Assembly: GCA_012728915.1 (NCBI GenBank)
Contig: JAAYEC010000047.1
Location: 1-50,594, forward strand
Reading direction: 5' to 3'
Length of the DNA stretch: 50,594 nt
From: Deltaproteobacteria bacterium
GTDB taxonomy: Bacteria > Desulfobacterota > Syntrophia > Syntrophales > UBA2192
Below the pieces are notes generated by a model, which was not told the DNA's origin, searched no databases, and saw only the letters and a list, made by a program, of their open reading frames with translations. How positions within the stretch are numbered: position 1 is the first letter of the stretch; each line of letters begins with the position of its first letter. The translations under genes were made by a program, and so were the position numbers. Shown here in pieces: positions 33,831 to 41,623 of the stretch.

Positions 33831-34043
33831 TTACGCCGTTGCCGCTTCGAAGGCGACTTTCAGAGATTCCGTCGTTTCGACGGAAAAGTTCAGGCGCTCG
33901 AAACCGATCACCCGTCCCGATTTGTCCTTCATCAGGATGACCTCATCGCCCGTCTCCTCACATACGTACTCGTCTTCGGGATTTCCGAACCACACGGTCA
34001 GGGTATTTCCCGTTCGGTCATAGAACACCTTCACTTCGGCCAT
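33831..34043 (-). CDS. DUF2283 family protein
   Basis: This 70-residue protein matches DUF2283: MAEVKVFYDRTGNTLTVWFG followed by DEYVCEETGDEVILMKDKSGRVIGFE, a small beta-rich domain. The function is not established. It overlaps the upstream toxin-like gene by 13 bases and ends 15 bases before the apparent hflX start. Because DUF2283 genes are often found beside small nuclease-like genes, an antitoxin-like partner role is possible, which is inference. Confidence 0.85.
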   Translation of the reverse strand: MAEVKVFYDRTGNTLTVWFGNPEDEYVCEETGDEVILMKDKSGRVIGFERLNFSVETTESLKVAFEAATA

Positions 34044-34360
34044 ATTCTTTCCCCTTCTTTAATGGCATCCGTCGGATACGCCGTGATCAGGAAGCCTTCG
34101 GAGTTCTTTCTCTTTGCAACGGCGCATGTCCACCGCCCGGGTTTCTCAAGCCTGTAAAAAAGAAACACATCCGGGGAGCTTCGACTGCGGCGGATCTCAT
34201 CGGGCTTTTCCAGGGCTTCCCGTATTCTTGTTTCACATCCCTTCATGACGGGATGCTTGACCGTTACGACGACTGACCAGCAGGAACGAGTAACGCGGAC
34301 CCGAAAACCGATGGGTGTCGCCGCCTCGAAGAGAATTTCTCCTTCCGCATGTTCCGTCAA
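34031..34360 (-). CDS. Small RelE/barnase-like (PBECR/DUF4258-type) protein
   Basis: From the TTG at 34360 (ggagg at 34366-34370, six bases away) the product has 109 residues. The arrangement KHPVMKGCETRIREALEKPD, EIRRSRSSPDVFLFYR and the end FLITAYPTDAIKEGERIWPK resembles small phage-barnase/ColicinE5/RelE-like nuclease domains. In these a conserved His early and a Tyr/Thr-rich end form the active site. It is followed with a 13-base overlap by a DUF2283 gene, a toxin-antitoxin-like gene order. Activity is inferred only from this resemblance. A longer in-frame reading to 34684 is antisense-like and not used. Confidence 0.65.
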   Translation of the reverse strand: MTEHAEGEILFEAATPIGFRVRVTRSCWSVVVTVKHPVMKGCETRIREALEKPDEIRRSRSSPDVFLFYRLEKPGRWTCAVAKRKNSEGFLITAYPTDAIKEGERIWPK

Positions 34361-34440
34361 CGCGACCTCCGAGCTTCCCGAACGTCTGGTCCGCCTACTG
34401 GGTTGTCGGCCAAGACCGCCGGATTGAACCCAAGAGGTAT

Positions 34441-34500
34441 CGGTCTTTGAAACGCCTGAAGCCTGATGCCCGAAGCCTGCGGCTTGTGAGGCCTTCGGCC
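34441..34500 (-). repeat. 7-mer array after fmdB
   Basis: On the minus strand, starting just after the fmdB stop, the sequence contains gaggccgaaggcctc (a palindrome) and then AGGCTTC, GGGCATC, AGGCTTC, AGGCGTT. It lies between fmdB and the toxin-like gene. Confidence 0.55.
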
Positions 34501-34704
34501 TCACTTGAACTTGTGCGGGTTCACCTTCCGTTCCATCGTGTCGAGGAATTTGGACCACGCGTCCGTCTTGAACGGAGACACCCGCTTGCGGGATTTGCCG
34601 GCCCCGCACTTCGGGCAGGGGTAGTCCACCCCTTCCTCGCTCAGCTTGTGAAAGACCTCGAAGACATGGGCGCACTTGACGCATTCATAATCGTATAAAG
34701 GCAT
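34501..34704 (-). CDS. FmdB family zinc-ribbon protein
   Basis: This 67-residue protein has the FmdB/CxxC_CxxC_SSSS signature: MPLYDYECVKCAHVFEVFHK with Cys8 and Cys11, then YPCPKCGAGKSRKRVSPF with a second Cys pair. The four Cys would bind one zinc. The family is widespread and its name comes from a putative regulator of formamidase; its real role is unknown. It opens the minus-strand group toward hflX. Confidence 0.92.
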   Translation of the reverse strand: MPLYDYECVKCAHVFEVFHKLSEEGVDYPCPKCGAGKSRKRVSPFKTDAWSKFLDTMERKVNPHKFK

Positions 34705-34723
34705 GATCGCAACTCCGTTGCTT

Positions 34724-34825
34724 GAGGCTTAAGGCTGATGGCTAAAGGCTGATGGGGAAGAGCATCTTGTATTGCCATAAGCCCCTTGCCATACGCCTTA
34801 AGCCATTTACGCCTTCGGCGTAAAT
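34724..34825. repeat. 7-mer array with inverted arms upstream of fmdB
   Basis: The left arm (about 34724-34757) is AGGCTTA, AGGCTGA, TGGCTAA, AGGCTGA, TGGGG. The right arm (about 34773-34825) reverse-complements to TGGCTTA, AGGCGTA, TGGCAAG, GGGCTTA, TGGC plus a small tacgccttcggcgta palindrome. Confidence 0.7.
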
Positions 34826-34926
34826 ATCTCTCAGCCCCGGGGTCTTGTCAAGACGATTTGATTTGAAAGGAAATCCCCATCGGTCCCCCTTCCCCATCCT
34901 TCGGCGGGAGGCTCCCACATCTGTCT

Positions 34927-34947
34927 CCCCTCCCGCGACGGGAGGGG
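34927..34947. repeat. GC-rich hairpin in the fmdB-porin gap
   Basis: CCCCTCCCG (34927-34935) and CGGGAGGGG (34939-34947) form a perfect 9-bp stem with a 3-base loop. Related CT-rich and GA-rich stretches flank it (34880-34990). No gene is visible in 34826-35047. Confidence 0.5.
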
Positions 34948-34978
34948 ATCAGGGGGAGGGTGACACCCTCCCGCGGGC

Positions 34979-35016
34979 AAAAAAAGGCCCCCGGGGGGGA
35001 TTAACCCCCGGGGGCT
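34979..35016 (-). terminator. Intrinsic terminator of the porin gene
   Basis: GCCCCCGGGGG (34988-34998) and CCCCCGGGGGC (35006-35016) form an 11-bp stem. On the minus strand it is followed by a run of eight T (34986-34979). It is 31 bases past the porin stop. Confidence 0.9.
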
Positions 35017-35047
35017 TCTTGCTCTCATACAACCTTCAGAAAGACCC

Positions 35048-36517
35048 TTAGAAGGACAGGGTCAGCTGGTTCATGAGCAGGAAGTTGTCGTCGACGTTGG
35101 TAACGGTGCCGCCGATACCCTTGAAGTAATCGCCGGTCCAGAAGTAGCCGAAGCCAACGGTGTAGCTCAGGTTGTTGTAGATCTTGTAAGTCGCGTAGAT
35201 GTCGAATTCCTTGCCGTACTCGTCATCCATGCCTGCGGAGGTTTCGTTCGCCTTAAGCCAGGCGTACTGGGCCACGATCTCGAGCTGGGGATTAACCTTG
35301 TAGCCGACATAGGGCTTGATCATCATGAGGTTGCGCTCGATGCTGTTCACGCCGGCCGTTGTGGTGCCGCCGCCGCCATTGGAGTACCAGGCACCAGCAG
35401 GACCCATGGTGCCATGCCACTTGTGGAAGAGGTTGTTGCCGAACATGAGGAGCGGATCCCATCCGTCGCCGCCGAGCACGCCCGCTTCGTTCTTATCGGT
35501 TGTGGCGGGGTCGTCGCCGCTGATGTAGCAGAACTCGAGGCCGCCGTAGAAGGCGCCCATCGTGTACTTGCCGTTCAGGTAAAGGTCCCAACCCTTGCGG
35601 TCGATGTCGGACAGGGCACCGTCATAGTCCGTGGTGCCCCAGATGTAGCGGAACTCGGCTTCGAGGGCGAAGGGGCCGGAGACCCACTGCACGTAGGGAG
35701 CGAGTTCATGGAACGTGGAGACCCAGGGCTGGCCCGTGTAGGCAGCTGTCGTCCCGCCGTAGGGAGCCGTGAGGATTGCCGTCTGGCTGCCGGTCAGCTG
35801 CTTGCCGTTCGTGGCGTCGCGGTCGAACTCGTAGCGGATGCCCGCCTGGCCCGTGGCCCAGCGGTAGATCGCGTAAACGTGGTAGACGTCGTGGTCGTCA
35901 TCGGTGCCGGACAGGGAGGTAGATCCGCTGGACCTCGAACCCTCAGCAAGACCATAATAAGTGTTACTGCCGGCAAAGCCCGTGGGCTTCTCCCACTCCA
36001 GGCCGAATGTCCAGGGACCCATCATGTAGCGGTAGTGAACCGCCGCATCGGAGGTGTAGTCGTTGCAGAACGCGCAGGTGCCCCAGGCGAGGGTCTGCTG
36101 GTAGCCCACATCCCACACGCCGTAAAGGGCGTTGAAGGTCACGTAGACGCGCTCCCAGCTGATGTTGTTCTCGAAGCGGTCGTAGGGGACGTCGCGGCTG
36201 TCAATCGCCGCGCCGGCCGCCGTCTGGCGGATGTTGGTCGTCGGGATTGTCGGCTGCTGGCCCCACACGCGCTCCATGGCGTCGAAGCGGGTCGTGAGCT
36301 TCAGGCCTTCCTGGATCTGGATCTCGAACTGCATTCTCAGGCGCTGGGCCACATTCGCCCTGGACTGTCCTGTGTCCTTCGTCAGGCTCTGGTTGTCAGC
36401 ATAGGAACCGTAGACGTAGTAAGTGCCGCTCGCCTTGATGTTGGGCTGAGCGGAGGCCGTCATGGCGAAGCCCATGATCAGGCCGACAGCGAGGAAACCG
36501 ATTAAAAGCTTCTTCAT
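35048..36517 (-). CDS. Outer-membrane beta-barrel porin
   Basis: The 489-residue product has a signal peptide (MKKLLIGFLAVGLIMGFAMT, cut after ASA) and then alternating, Tyr/Trp/Gly-rich strands typical of a 16- to 18-strand barrel. It ends in a Phe (LLMNQLTLSF), the C-terminal signature recognised by the BAM machinery. Segments such as YYVYGSYADNQSL, VGYKVNPQLEIVAQYAWLKA and YTVGFGYFWTGDYFKG are membrane strands. The substrate is unknown. The ribosome-binding site gaggaggag is excellent. Codon use and the strong promoter and terminator suggest high expression. Confidence 0.85.
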   Translation of the reverse strand: MKKLLIGFLAVGLIMGFAMTASAQPNIKASGTYYVYGSYADNQSLTKDTGQSRANVAQRLRMQFEIQIQEGLKLTTRFDAMERVWGQQPTIPTTNIRQTAAGAAIDSRDVPYDRFENNISWERVYVTFNALYGVWDVGYQQTLAWGTCAFCNDYTSDAAVHYRYMMGPWTFGLEWEKPTGFAGSNTYYGLAEGSRSSGSTSLSGTDDDHDVYHVYAIYRWATGQAGIRYEFDRDATNGKQLTGSQTAILTAPYGGTTAAYTGQPWVSTFHELAPYVQWVSGPFALEAEFRYIWGTTDYDGALSDIDRKGWDLYLNGKYTMGAFYGGLEFCYISGDDPATTDKNEAGVLGGDGWDPLLMFGNNLFHKWHGTMGPAGAWYSNGGGGTTTAGVNSIERNLMMIKPYVGYKVNPQLEIVAQYAWLKANETSAGMDDEYGKEFDIYATYKIYNNLSYTVGFGYFWTGDYFKGIGGTVTNVDDNFLLMNQLTLSF

Positions 36518-36699
36518 TTTCTCCTCCTCATTGAGTTTGGGATTGGGGAACGTCCCCGGGCGAGCCCGGCAGACTTCCTTCTGATCTTGCGGCTTTGCAG
36601 CCGCCGGACCCGGGACGGGATCTCCTGCCTTCCCGGAGCCGATACCGACTTTTCTCACCACCCCCCTTCGCGGGGCATAGTGCCCCCCCTGTTTTATAG
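36518..36699 (-). promoter_or_regulatory. Long structured 5' leader of the porin mRNA
   Basis: The mRNA would carry about 180 untranslated bases. Minus-strand hairpins include ggggca-cta-tgcccc at the start, gcggc-tgcaaa-gccgc in the middle and a GC-rich stem before the Shine-Dalgarno. The layout does not match any riboswitch class I recognise. Stability or sRNA control is possible. Confidence 0.45.
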
Positions 36700-36705
36700 C
36701 GTGAA

Positions 36706-36734
36706 GAACTAGCATCGGCCGAAACCCCTGTCAA
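36706..36734 (-). promoter_or_regulatory. Promoter of the porin gene
   Basis: On the minus strand TTGACA (36734-36729), 17 bases and TAGTTC (36711-36706). The -10 is weak but the -35 and spacing are ideal. Confidence 0.6.
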
Positions 36735-37054
36735 GCATTTTTTGGCTGCCGATGCCCCGGGACCAAAGCCCGCGGCACCCGTTCAGCCTGCCTGACACGC
36801 AGAATCCCCGCTCCGTCTCGGAACGGATGCCCCAAGCATTCAGCAATTCCCATACCACCCACGATCGACAACAATGGATTGAACCTAAGTAATTGAATAT
36901 ATGCGCTTTATTATGGATAAGGCGAGTTTTTCCCTGTCGGCGAAAGTCGCTGGGAGTTGTCCGGGGTGTGTATAAAAAAACACACACGAGCCGGACCGAT
37001 GCTTTTTTGCAACGGTTTTGGCTGTGAATTCCGGTGAAATGACCCACTTTTTTC
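36735..37054. other. Gene-free region between divergent porin and acs promoters
   Basis: No supported gene. It is locally AT-rich around 36875-36930 (ttgaatatatgcgctttattatgg) and has a small stem GTGTGT-ataaaaaa-ACACAC near 36967-36986. The AT-rich segment may be a regulator site or promoter for a small RNA, but nothing decides this. Confidence 0.35.
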
Positions 37055-37083
37055 TTGACAAAAAGGGACCTTCAACTTATAGT
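37055..37083 (+). promoter_or_regulatory. Strong promoter of acs
   Basis: TTGACA (37055-37060), exactly 17 bases, TATAGT (37078-37083). This is the best sigma-70-type promoter in the window. The transcript would start near 37090, leaving about 237 bases of leader before the ATG at 37327. Confidence 0.85.
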
Positions 37084-37326
37084 GCGTCGGCTTTTCAGAG
37101 AGGGGTACGAGGGAGTAACTTCATGCGCCTTTTCCATTCGGGAGGGCGCACTCGCCAACCCGGTGGCGCTTCTGCCGGATCTCCATCCCGCCTCGCGCGG
37201 GCGCGGGGCTTCAGCCGGGCGCTCACCCGGCCAGAGGACCCGGCCTGCGGGCAGGGTGTTTCGATACCGGGAAGGTTCTCCCTGGAATATCACCGAAAAC
37301 AAAGTTCATATGGAGGTGGAGTGGAG

Positions 37327-39288
37327 ATGGCAGATGTACAGCTCAAAGATGTATACCCGATTCCGGAGAAGCTGAAGAAGTCGGCCTGGGTCGCCGGCAG
37401 GGCGGCCTACGACAAGCTTTGGAAGCGCTCCATTGAAGACCCCAACGGGTTCTGGGCGGAGATCGCGGGCGAGTATGTCGAGTGGTTCAAGAAGTGGGAC
37501 AAGGTCATGGACTACAACTTCGACATCAGGAAGGGCCCCATCTACGTCAAGTTCTTCGAGGGCGGCAAGCTCAACGTATCCTACAACTGCCTCGACAGGC
37601 ACCTGAAGACCCGTGGCAACAAGGTCGCCCTGCAGTGGGAAGGCAACGAGCCCGGGGAGGACAGGGCCTTCACCTACAAGCAGCTCCACGGGGAGGTGTG
37701 CAAGTTCGCCAACGTCCTGAAGGGGCTCGGCGTGAAGAAGGGCGACCGGGTCTGCTTCTACCTGCCCATGATCCCCGAGCTCGCCATCGGCATCCTCGCC
37801 TGCACGCGAATCGGTGCGATCCACAGCGTCGTCTTCGGCGGGTTCAGCTCCGACGCCCTCCGTGACCGCCTCCAGGACAGCACCTCGAAGGTCCTCGTGA
37901 CCTGCGACGGCACCTTCCGCGGCGCCAAGGCCGTCCCCCAGAAGACCAACGCCGACGAGGCCGTCAAGGAAAGCCCCTCGGTCGAGAAGGTCATCATCGT
38001 CAAGCGCGTGGGCGACAAGATCAAGACCTCCATGGGCCCCAAGGACATCTGGTACGAGGAGGCCATGGCAAAGGCCTCGGCCGACTGCGCCCCCGAGTGG
38101 ATGGACGCCGAGGATCCCCTCTTCATCCTCTACACCTCCGGCTCCACCGGCAAGCCCAAGGGTGTCATGCACACCACCGGCGGCTACCTCGTCTTCGTCG
38201 CCTATTCCCACAAGATCATCTTCGACTACCACGAAGAGGACATCTACTGGTGCACCGCCGACATCGGCTGGGTCACGGGCCACAGCTACATCGTCTACGG
38301 GCCGCTGTGCAACGGCGCCACGTCGATCATGTTCGAGGGCGTGCCCAACTACCCCGACATGAGCCGCTTCTGGAAGGTCGTCGAGAAGTACAAGGTCAAC
38401 ATCTTCTACACGGCCCCCACGGCCATCCGCGCCATCGCGAAGGAAGGCAACGAGTGGGTGAAGAAGGCCGACATCTCGACGCTGCGCATCCTCGGCACCG
38501 TCGGCGAGCCCATCAACCCCGAGGCCTGGAACTGGTACTACAATCTCATCGGCCGCGGCGAGTGCCCCATCGTGGACACGTGGTGGCAGACCGAGACGGG
38601 CGGCATCCTGATCACCCCGCTGCCCGGCGCCGTCGACATCAAGCCCGGCATGGCGACGCTGCCCTTCATGGGCGTGTGGCCCGTGCTGCTCAACGACGAG
38701 GGCAAGGAGATCCCCGAGACGGAAGCCAGCGGCGCGCTGTGCATCAAGATGCCCTGGCCCGGCATCATGCGCGGCGTCTACGGTGATCCCAAGCGCTTCC
38801 AGGAGACCTACTTCGAGCAGTTCCCCGGCTACTACGTGACCGGCGACGGCGCGCGCAGGGACAAGGACGGCTACTACCAGATCACGGGCCGCATCGACGA
38901 CGTCATTAACGTCTCCGGTCACCGCATGGGAACGGCCGAGGTCGAGAGTGCCCTCGTCGCGCACCCGAAGGTGGCCGAGGCCGCCGTCGTGGGATACCCC
39001 CACGACATCAAGGGGCAGTCGATCTACGCCTACGTCACCGTGAAGACGGGCGTGCAGAAGTCCGACGATCTCAAGAAGGAGCTCACCGCCCACGTGCGCG
39101 CGCTCATCGGTCCCATCGCGACGCCCGAGAAGATCCAGTTCGCCGACGGTCTCCCCAAGACCCGCAGCGGAAAGATCATGCGGCGCATCCTCAAGAAGGT
39201 GGCCGCCAACGACATCGGCGATATCGGTGACACGACGACGCTCGCCGACCCCTCGGTCGTCGACGATATCGTCAAAAACAGGCTGTAG
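37327..39288 (+). CDS. acs: Acetyl-CoA synthetase (AMP-forming)
   Basis: Acs interconverts acetate, ATP and CoA with acetyl-CoA, AMP and PPi. In Syntrophus aciditrophicus an Acs of this type has been reported to run backwards to make ATP. The 653-residue product contains the A3 loop [18 protein letters not shown] (269-286), [32 protein letters not shown] with the acetate-pocket Trp, the hinge [15 protein letters not shown] and the acetylatable Lys616 in [12 protein letters not shown]. The start at 37327 follows GGAGG (37312-37316). The frame also stays open to an ATG at 37123 with GAGGGAG upstream, giving a doubtful 68-residue low-complexity extension. Confidence 0.95.
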   Translation: MADVQLKDVYPIPEKLKKSAWVAGRAAYDKLWKRSIEDPNGFWAEIAGEYVEWFKKWDKVMDYNFDIRKGPIYVKFFEGGKLNVSYNCLDRHLKTRGNKVALQWEGNEPGEDRAFTYKQLHGEVCKFANVLKGLGVKKGDRVCFYLPMIPELAIGILACTRIGAIHSVVFGGFSSDALRDRLQDSTSKVLVTCDGTFRGAKAVPQKTNADEAVKESPSVEKVIIVKRVGDKIKTSMGPKDIWYEEAMAKASADCAPEWMDAEDPLFILYTSGSTGKPKGVMHTTGGYLVFVAYSHKIIFDYHEEDIYWCTADIGWVTGHSYIVYGPLCNGATSIMFEGVPNYPDMSRFWKVVEKYKVNIFYTAPTAIRAIAKEGNEWVKKADISTLRILGTVGEPINPEAWNWYYNLIGRGECPIVDTWWQTETGGILITPLPGAVDIKPGMATLPFMGVWPVLLNDEGKEIPETEASGALCIKMPWPGIMRGVYGDPKRFQETYFEQFPGYYVTGDGARRDKDGYYQITGRIDDVINVSGHRMGTAEVESALVAHPKVAEAAVVGYPHDIKGQSIYAYVTVKTGVQKSDDLKKELTAHVRALIGPIATPEKIQFADGLPKTRSGKIMRRILKKVAANDIGDIGDTTTLADPSVVDDIVKNRL

Positions 39289-39293
39289 AAAGA

Positions 39294-39324
39294 GGGCTAA
39301 GGGCGAAAGGCAAAAGGCCGGAAA
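39294..39324 (+). repeat. 7-mer array after acs
   Basis: GGGCTAA, GGGCGAA, AGGCAAA, AGGCCGG starting five bases after the acs stop. No inverted arm is evident; the gap continues to etfB at 39466. Confidence 0.6.
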
Positions 39325-39465
39325 GCGGGAGAGGCAGAGTCGATTGACGGCCTGGTCTTGAACCGTGGCGCCTGATGCCGAGAGAATACAACATTTGTGG
39401 AATTGCCGATCGTCGGGCTGCCGGAGGGCGGCCCGGCGCTCCGCGTCCGAAGAAAGGAGGCAGCT

Positions 39466-40236
39466 GTGAACATCATTGCATGCGTGAAGCAGGTCCCCGA
39501 CACGGAGACCCTGATCAAGGTAAAGCCCGACGGATCAGGCATCGTAGAAGACGGGATCAAGTGGGTCATGAACCCCTACGACGAGTTCGGCGTCGAAGAG
39601 GCGCTGAAGCTCAAGGAGAAACTCGGCGGCGACGTGACCATCGTGTCCGTGGGCCCCGCCCGCGCGATGGAGACGATCCGCACGGCGCTCGCGATGGGGG
39701 CCGAAAAGGGCATCCACATCGACGACCCGTCCCTCAACGGCGCAGACGCCTACACGACGGCCTCGGCACTGGCCGCCGCCATCAAGGGGCTTCCCTGCGA
39801 CATCATCTTCTGCGGCCAGCGGGCCATCGACGGCGACGCGGGCCAGGTCGGCTCGGTGCTGGCCGACATGCTGGGGCTTCCCTCGGTCACTCTCGTGACG
39901 AAGCTCGAGATCGCCGGCACCGCCGTGAAGGCCCAGAAGGCCATCGAGGGCGCAACCGTGACGATCGAGACGAGCCTTCCCTGCGTCATCACGGCGCAGA
40001 AGGGGCTCAACGAGCCGCGTTACGCGTCCCTGCCCGGCATCATGAAGGCCAAGAAGAAACCCGTCGACGTGAAAAACGCGGCGGCCATCGGCGTGACCGC
40101 CACCGTCAAGGCGAAGGTAGCCAAGACCGTACCGCCTCCGGCAAGACCTCCCGGAAAGATCCTCCAGGGCGATGATCCGGCACTGAAGGCTCAGGAGCTC
40201 ATGAAGCTGCTGCGGGAAGAGGCGAAAGTGATTTAA
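39466..40236 (+). CDS. etfB: Electron transfer flavoprotein, beta subunit
   Basis: EtfB binds AMP and, with EtfA, accepts electrons from acyl-CoA dehydrogenases. From the GTG at 39466 (AAAGGAGG at 39453-39460, five bases away) the product has 256 residues. Family features are NIIACVKQVPDTETLIKV, VMNPYDEFGVEEALKLKE, the AMP-binding FCGQRAIDGDAGQVGSVLAD and SLPCVITAQKGLNEPRYASL. An ATG-type frame runs back to 39397 but lacks homology. It is followed by etfA after 22 bases. Confidence 0.95.
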   Translation: MNIIACVKQVPDTETLIKVKPDGSGIVEDGIKWVMNPYDEFGVEEALKLKEKLGGDVTIVSVGPARAMETIRTALAMGAEKGIHIDDPSLNGADAYTTASALAAAIKGLPCDIIFCGQRAIDGDAGQVGSVLADMLGLPSVTLVTKLEIAGTAVKAQKAIEGATVTIETSLPCVITAQKGLNEPRYASLPGIMKAKKKPVDVKNAAAIGVTATVKAKVAKTVPPPARPPGKILQGDDPALKAQELMKLLREEAKVI

Positions 40237-40258
40237 GGAAAGGAGGAGGTACCGAACC

Positions 40259-41236
40259 ATGGCAAAAGGTGTATGGATCGTTGCGGAAGTCAGAGACGGG
40301 GCGTACCGGAAGGTAAGCTTCGAGATCGCCAGCGCGGCCCGCAAACTGGCCGACGAGCTGGGTGAAGAGGTCTGCGCCGTGCTGTGCGGCTCCGGCGTCG
40401 AAGCCAAGGCCGCCGAGCTCGGCAAGTACGGGGTGGACAAGGTGTACGTGGCCGACAACGCGGCCCTGGAACCCTACACGACGGACGCCCACGCGGCGGC
40501 GGTCGCGAAGATCGTGAAGGAGAAGCAGCCCGCCATCCTGCTGATGGGCGCCTCGGTGCAGGGCAAGGACCTCTCGGCGAGGCTCGTGGGCAAGCTGGCC
40601 ACGGGGCTGGCCACGGACTGCACCGCCCTGAAGATCGAGGGCGGCAAGCTCGTCGCCGTGCGGCCCCTGTACGCCGGCAAGTGCTTCGGCGAGGTGGCCT
40701 TCGAGACGTCCCCCGCGATGGCCACGCTGCGGCCCAACGTGTTCCCCATCGTGGAGAACGCGAAGGCCGGCGCCGCCGAGAAGTTCGACCCGGCGCTCGA
40801 CGCGGCCCAGCTGAAGACCAAGGTGGCCGAGATCGCCAAGGACACGAGCGGCAAGATCGAGCTCACCGAGGCCAACGTCATCGTGTCCGGCGGCCGCGGC
40901 ATGAAGGGCCCCGAGAACTTCCCCCTGCTCGAGGAGCTGGCGAAGGTGCTTGGCGCCGCCGTCGGCGCATCGCGCGCAGCCGTGGACGCGGGCTGGCGCC
41001 CCTCCACGGACCAGGTCGGGCAGACGGGCAAGACCGTGTCGCCGAACCTCTACATCGCCTGCGGCATCTCCGGCGCCATTCAGCACCTGGCGGGCATGAG
41101 CTCCTCGAAGTTCATCGTCGCCGTCAACAAGGACCCCGAGGCCCCCATCTTCCAGAGGGCGGACTACGGGATCATCGACGACCTCTTCAAGGTCGTCCCC
41201 GAGATGACGGCAGCGGCGAAGAAGCTCATGGCGTAG
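40259..41236 (+). CDS. etfA: Electron transfer flavoprotein, alpha subunit
   Basis: EtfA (325 residues) carries the FAD. The N-terminal domain begins GVWIVAEVRDGAYRKVSFE. The C-terminal FAD domain has SGGRGMKGPENFPLLEELA, GASRAAVDAGW, QVGQTGKTVSPNLYIACGIS, GAIQHLAGMSSSKFIVAVNK and ADYGIIDDLFKVVP. AAGGAGGAGG lies before the start. EtfAB would pass beta-oxidation electrons to the membrane FeS oxidoreductase encoded next. No ferredoxin or bifurcating partner genes are present, so a non-bifurcating ETF is the simpler reading. Confidence 0.95.
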   Translation: MAKGVWIVAEVRDGAYRKVSFEIASAARKLADELGEEVCAVLCGSGVEAKAAELGKYGVDKVYVADNAALEPYTTDAHAAAVAKIVKEKQPAILLMGASVQGKDLSARLVGKLATGLATDCTALKIEGGKLVAVRPLYAGKCFGEVAFETSPAMATLRPNVFPIVENAKAGAAEKFDPALDAAQLKTKVAEIAKDTSGKIELTEANVIVSGGRGMKGPENFPLLEELAKVLGAAVGASRAAVDAGWRPSTDQVGQTGKTVSPNLYIACGISGAIQHLAGMSSSKFIVAVNKDPEAPIFQRADYGIIDDLFKVVPEMTAAAKKLMA

Positions 41237-41245
41237 TGACACAGA

Positions 41246-41288
41246 CCGGGGCCGGACCCGCACCGGGGACGGCCCCGGATTCTTCTTT
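41246..41288 (+). terminator. Terminator after etfBA
   Basis: CCGGGGCCG (41246-41254) pairs with CGGCCCCGG (41270-41278), followed by attcttcttt. It begins 10 bases after the etfA stop. Confidence 0.75.
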
Positions 41289-41623
41289 GAACAGGACATC
41301 GGCCCTGCCCGGCCCCTGCCGGGCGCCTCCGTTTGCGCCGAATCTCATCTGAACGCCATCTCCACCGGATGCCCGTCGACGGAAGCGCCCCTTGAGAGCC
41401 CGTCCTGCAGCGCACGCAGGGGGCGGGCGCGACCGGGCGGCGGGGGAGCCGCAGGTCGCAGCTCAACCGGGCGGACGGTCGGTGCGGGGGAGGGTTCCCC
41501 CGTCGGGACAGTCCGCACAGCATGAAGGGAGAGACAGGGAGAGGGAGAGACTCCTTCCTGACCGGAAAGCCCGCATCACGGGGGGGCTTTTCAACCAGAA
41601 CTGTGGAATGGAGGACGTGACGT
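41289..41623 (+). promoter_or_regulatory. Leader region of the EMO gene with an attenuator-like hairpin
   Basis: No gene is seen in these 335 bases. GAAAGCCC (41565-41572) pairs with GGGCTTTT (41584-41591; one G-U), a terminator-like hairpin ending 32 bases before the ATG at 41624. GGAGG at 41610-41614 is the ribosome-binding site. No clear promoter was found. Confidence 0.45.

Noticed and set aside
34361-34684. N-terminal extension of the toxin-like protein back to 34684
   Set aside because: The extra part is antisense-frame sequence over fmdB and a 7-mer array with no domain; the TTG at 34360 with ggagg fits better.
36518-36700. Cobalamin riboswitch in the porin leader, from a GGGAAGG-like element
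   Set aside because: The order of elements is wrong and the B12-box is missing.
36709-37047. 112-codon minus-strand ORF upstream of the porin
   Set aside because: It overlaps the porin promoter, has no family resemblance and an odd composition (many Cys, Arg and Trp); likely a chance frame.
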